In this document: positions 63,456 through 64,000 of the stretch, piece after piece | Position numbering within the stretch: the first letter of the stretch is position 1 | Layout: each line of letters begins with the position of its first letter | Source of the DNA: Nitrospirillum sp034653275 | Lineage (GTDB): Bacteria; Pseudomonadota; Alphaproteobacteria; Azospirillales; Azospirillaceae | Reading direction: 5' to 3' | Assembly (NCBI RefSeq): GCF_034653275.1 | Contig: NZ_JAYEES010000004.1 | Location: 372,001-436,000 of the forward strand | DNA length: 64,000 nt | Notes under the pieces: model-generated | What the model saw: the letters and a program-made list of their open reading frames with translations, nothing else | Database searches by the model: none | What the model was told of the DNA's origin: nothing | Position numbers and translations under genes: made by a program

Positions 63456-64000
63456 ATGGCTTCGGATTTATTTTCCGCCGACACGGTGCAAAACATCGTC
63501 GACACGGCGACCCACATGCTGTCGCCGCACGGTCCCAACGGGGCCCTGACGCCGACGGATTTCAGCGTCCATTTCTTCCTGCAGATCACCGCCATCATCC
63601 TGGCGTGCCGCGTCGTCGGCTGGCTGGGGCAGAAGCTGCTGGCCCAACCCCAGGTGGTGGGTGAGATGATCGCCGGTGTGGTGCTGGGGCCGTCCCTGCT
63701 GGGCCTGCTGTTCCCCGGCTTCGCCGCCGAGCTGTTCCCGAAGGAGACCAAGAGCGTGCTGTATGTCGGCGCCCAGTTCGGCGTCGGCCTCTACATGTTC
63801 CTGGTGGGCACGACCTTCCGGGGCGACCATTTCCGCACCAACGGCAAGAGCGCCTTCGCCGTCTCCCTCTCCGGCATCGCGGCCCCCTTCCTGATCGCCG
63901 TGCTGATCACGCCCATGCTGCTGAAGGTGCCCGGCCTGTTCGCCGAGGGCCTGCCGCAGAGCCAGGCCACCCTGTTCATGGGCGCCTGCATCGCCCTGAC
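63456..64000 (+). CDS. Cation/proton antiporter (Kef/CPA2-type), 3' truncated by window edge
   Basis: The first 181 residues are visible. They carry several hydrophobic helices and the CPA2 hallmark QPQVVGEMIAGVVLGPSLLG near residue 66, followed by YVGAQFGVGLYMFLVGTTF near 110. This is typical of sodium or potassium/proton exchangers. The N-terminal 40 residues are hydrophilic and may form a short amphipathic segment. The remainder, including any regulatory domain, lies outside the window. Confidence 0.87.
   Translation, partial: MASDLFSADTVQNIVDTATHMLSPHGPNGALTPTDFSVHFFLQITAIILACRVVGWLGQKLLAQPQVVGEMIAGVVLGPSLLGLLFPGFAAELFPKETKSVLYVGAQFGVGLYMFLVGTTFRGDHFRTNGKSAFAVSLSGIAAPFLIAVLITPMLLKVPGLFAEGLPQSQATLFMGACIAL

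Overview
The window is 64 kb of high-GC DNA from a flagellated, didermic alphaproteobacterium, most plausibly a Rhodospirillales/Azospirillaceae-type organism. This rests on a fused SecDF, an EipB/DUF1849 envelope protein (an alphaproteobacterial family), TPR-glycosyltransferases resembling the Caulobacter flagellin glycosyltransferase FlmG, an MsbA-type exporter, MlaA and a TonB siderophore receptor. The genus is inference. No rRNA, tRNA, CRISPR array, insertion sequence or prophage was recognised. The region looks like ordinary chromosome with accessory patches.

Layout. 0-6 kb: a gene tail, a small secreted protein, a CoA-transferase with a convergent MarR regulator, MlaA, an EF-hand lipoprotein and a UPF0114 membrane protein. 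6-12.5 kb: a glycan locus with a TPR-glycosyltransferase divergent from two tandem GT9-like paralogues and a WbsX/GH99-like protein. 12.5-15.1 kb: a TetX-like flavin monooxygenase and a TetR regulator sharing a duplicated operator, then a glutathione transferase. 15.3-17.5 kb: thiC with a TPP riboswitch and a 14-bp tandem repeat across its stop codon. 17.5-23.2 kb: secreted and hypothetical proteins, a DUF442 phosphatase-like protein, an exported amidohydrolase, and an ECF sigma factor with a small overlapping partner gene.

23.4-32.2 kb is a late flagellar cluster, all on the minus strand: flgD, flgE, two small unknown genes, flgK, flgL, flagellin, fliD, fliS. A second TPR-glycosyltransferase follows divergently at 32.6 kb and is a good candidate for flagellin glycosylation. 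Flagellin and flgD share an identically spaced two-part promoter-like motif. 34-43 kb: a MarR regulator, a cold-shock protein, a frameshifted patatin, a fumarylacetoacetate-hydrolase-family gene that also appears frameshifted, an MsbA-like ABC exporter, an alpha/beta hydrolase, a GNAT acetyltransferase and a RimK-type ligase. 43-53 kb: a higBA toxin-antitoxin pair with a double operator, secDF, an AT-rich island, two tandem Ser/Thr-rich EF-hand paralogues of unknown function, ribonuclease D, aspS, a vapC remnant and a sulfotransferase. 53-64 kb: a Tat-exported beta-lactamase-family hydrolase, a TonB receptor with a Fur-like box, a double M16 peptidase with a DUF1579 partner, a diguanylate cyclase, EipB, a PIN-toxin/Phd-antitoxin pair and the start of a cation/proton antiporter.

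Main points for follow-up: (1) two neighbouring genes each broken by one missing base in a six-base G/C run; (2) the tandem EF-hand Ser/Thr-rich family; (3) the tandem GT9-like genes with an unrecognised N-terminal domain; (4) an intergenic repeat family found at the 3' ends of two unrelated genes; (5) the shared flagellar promoter motif.
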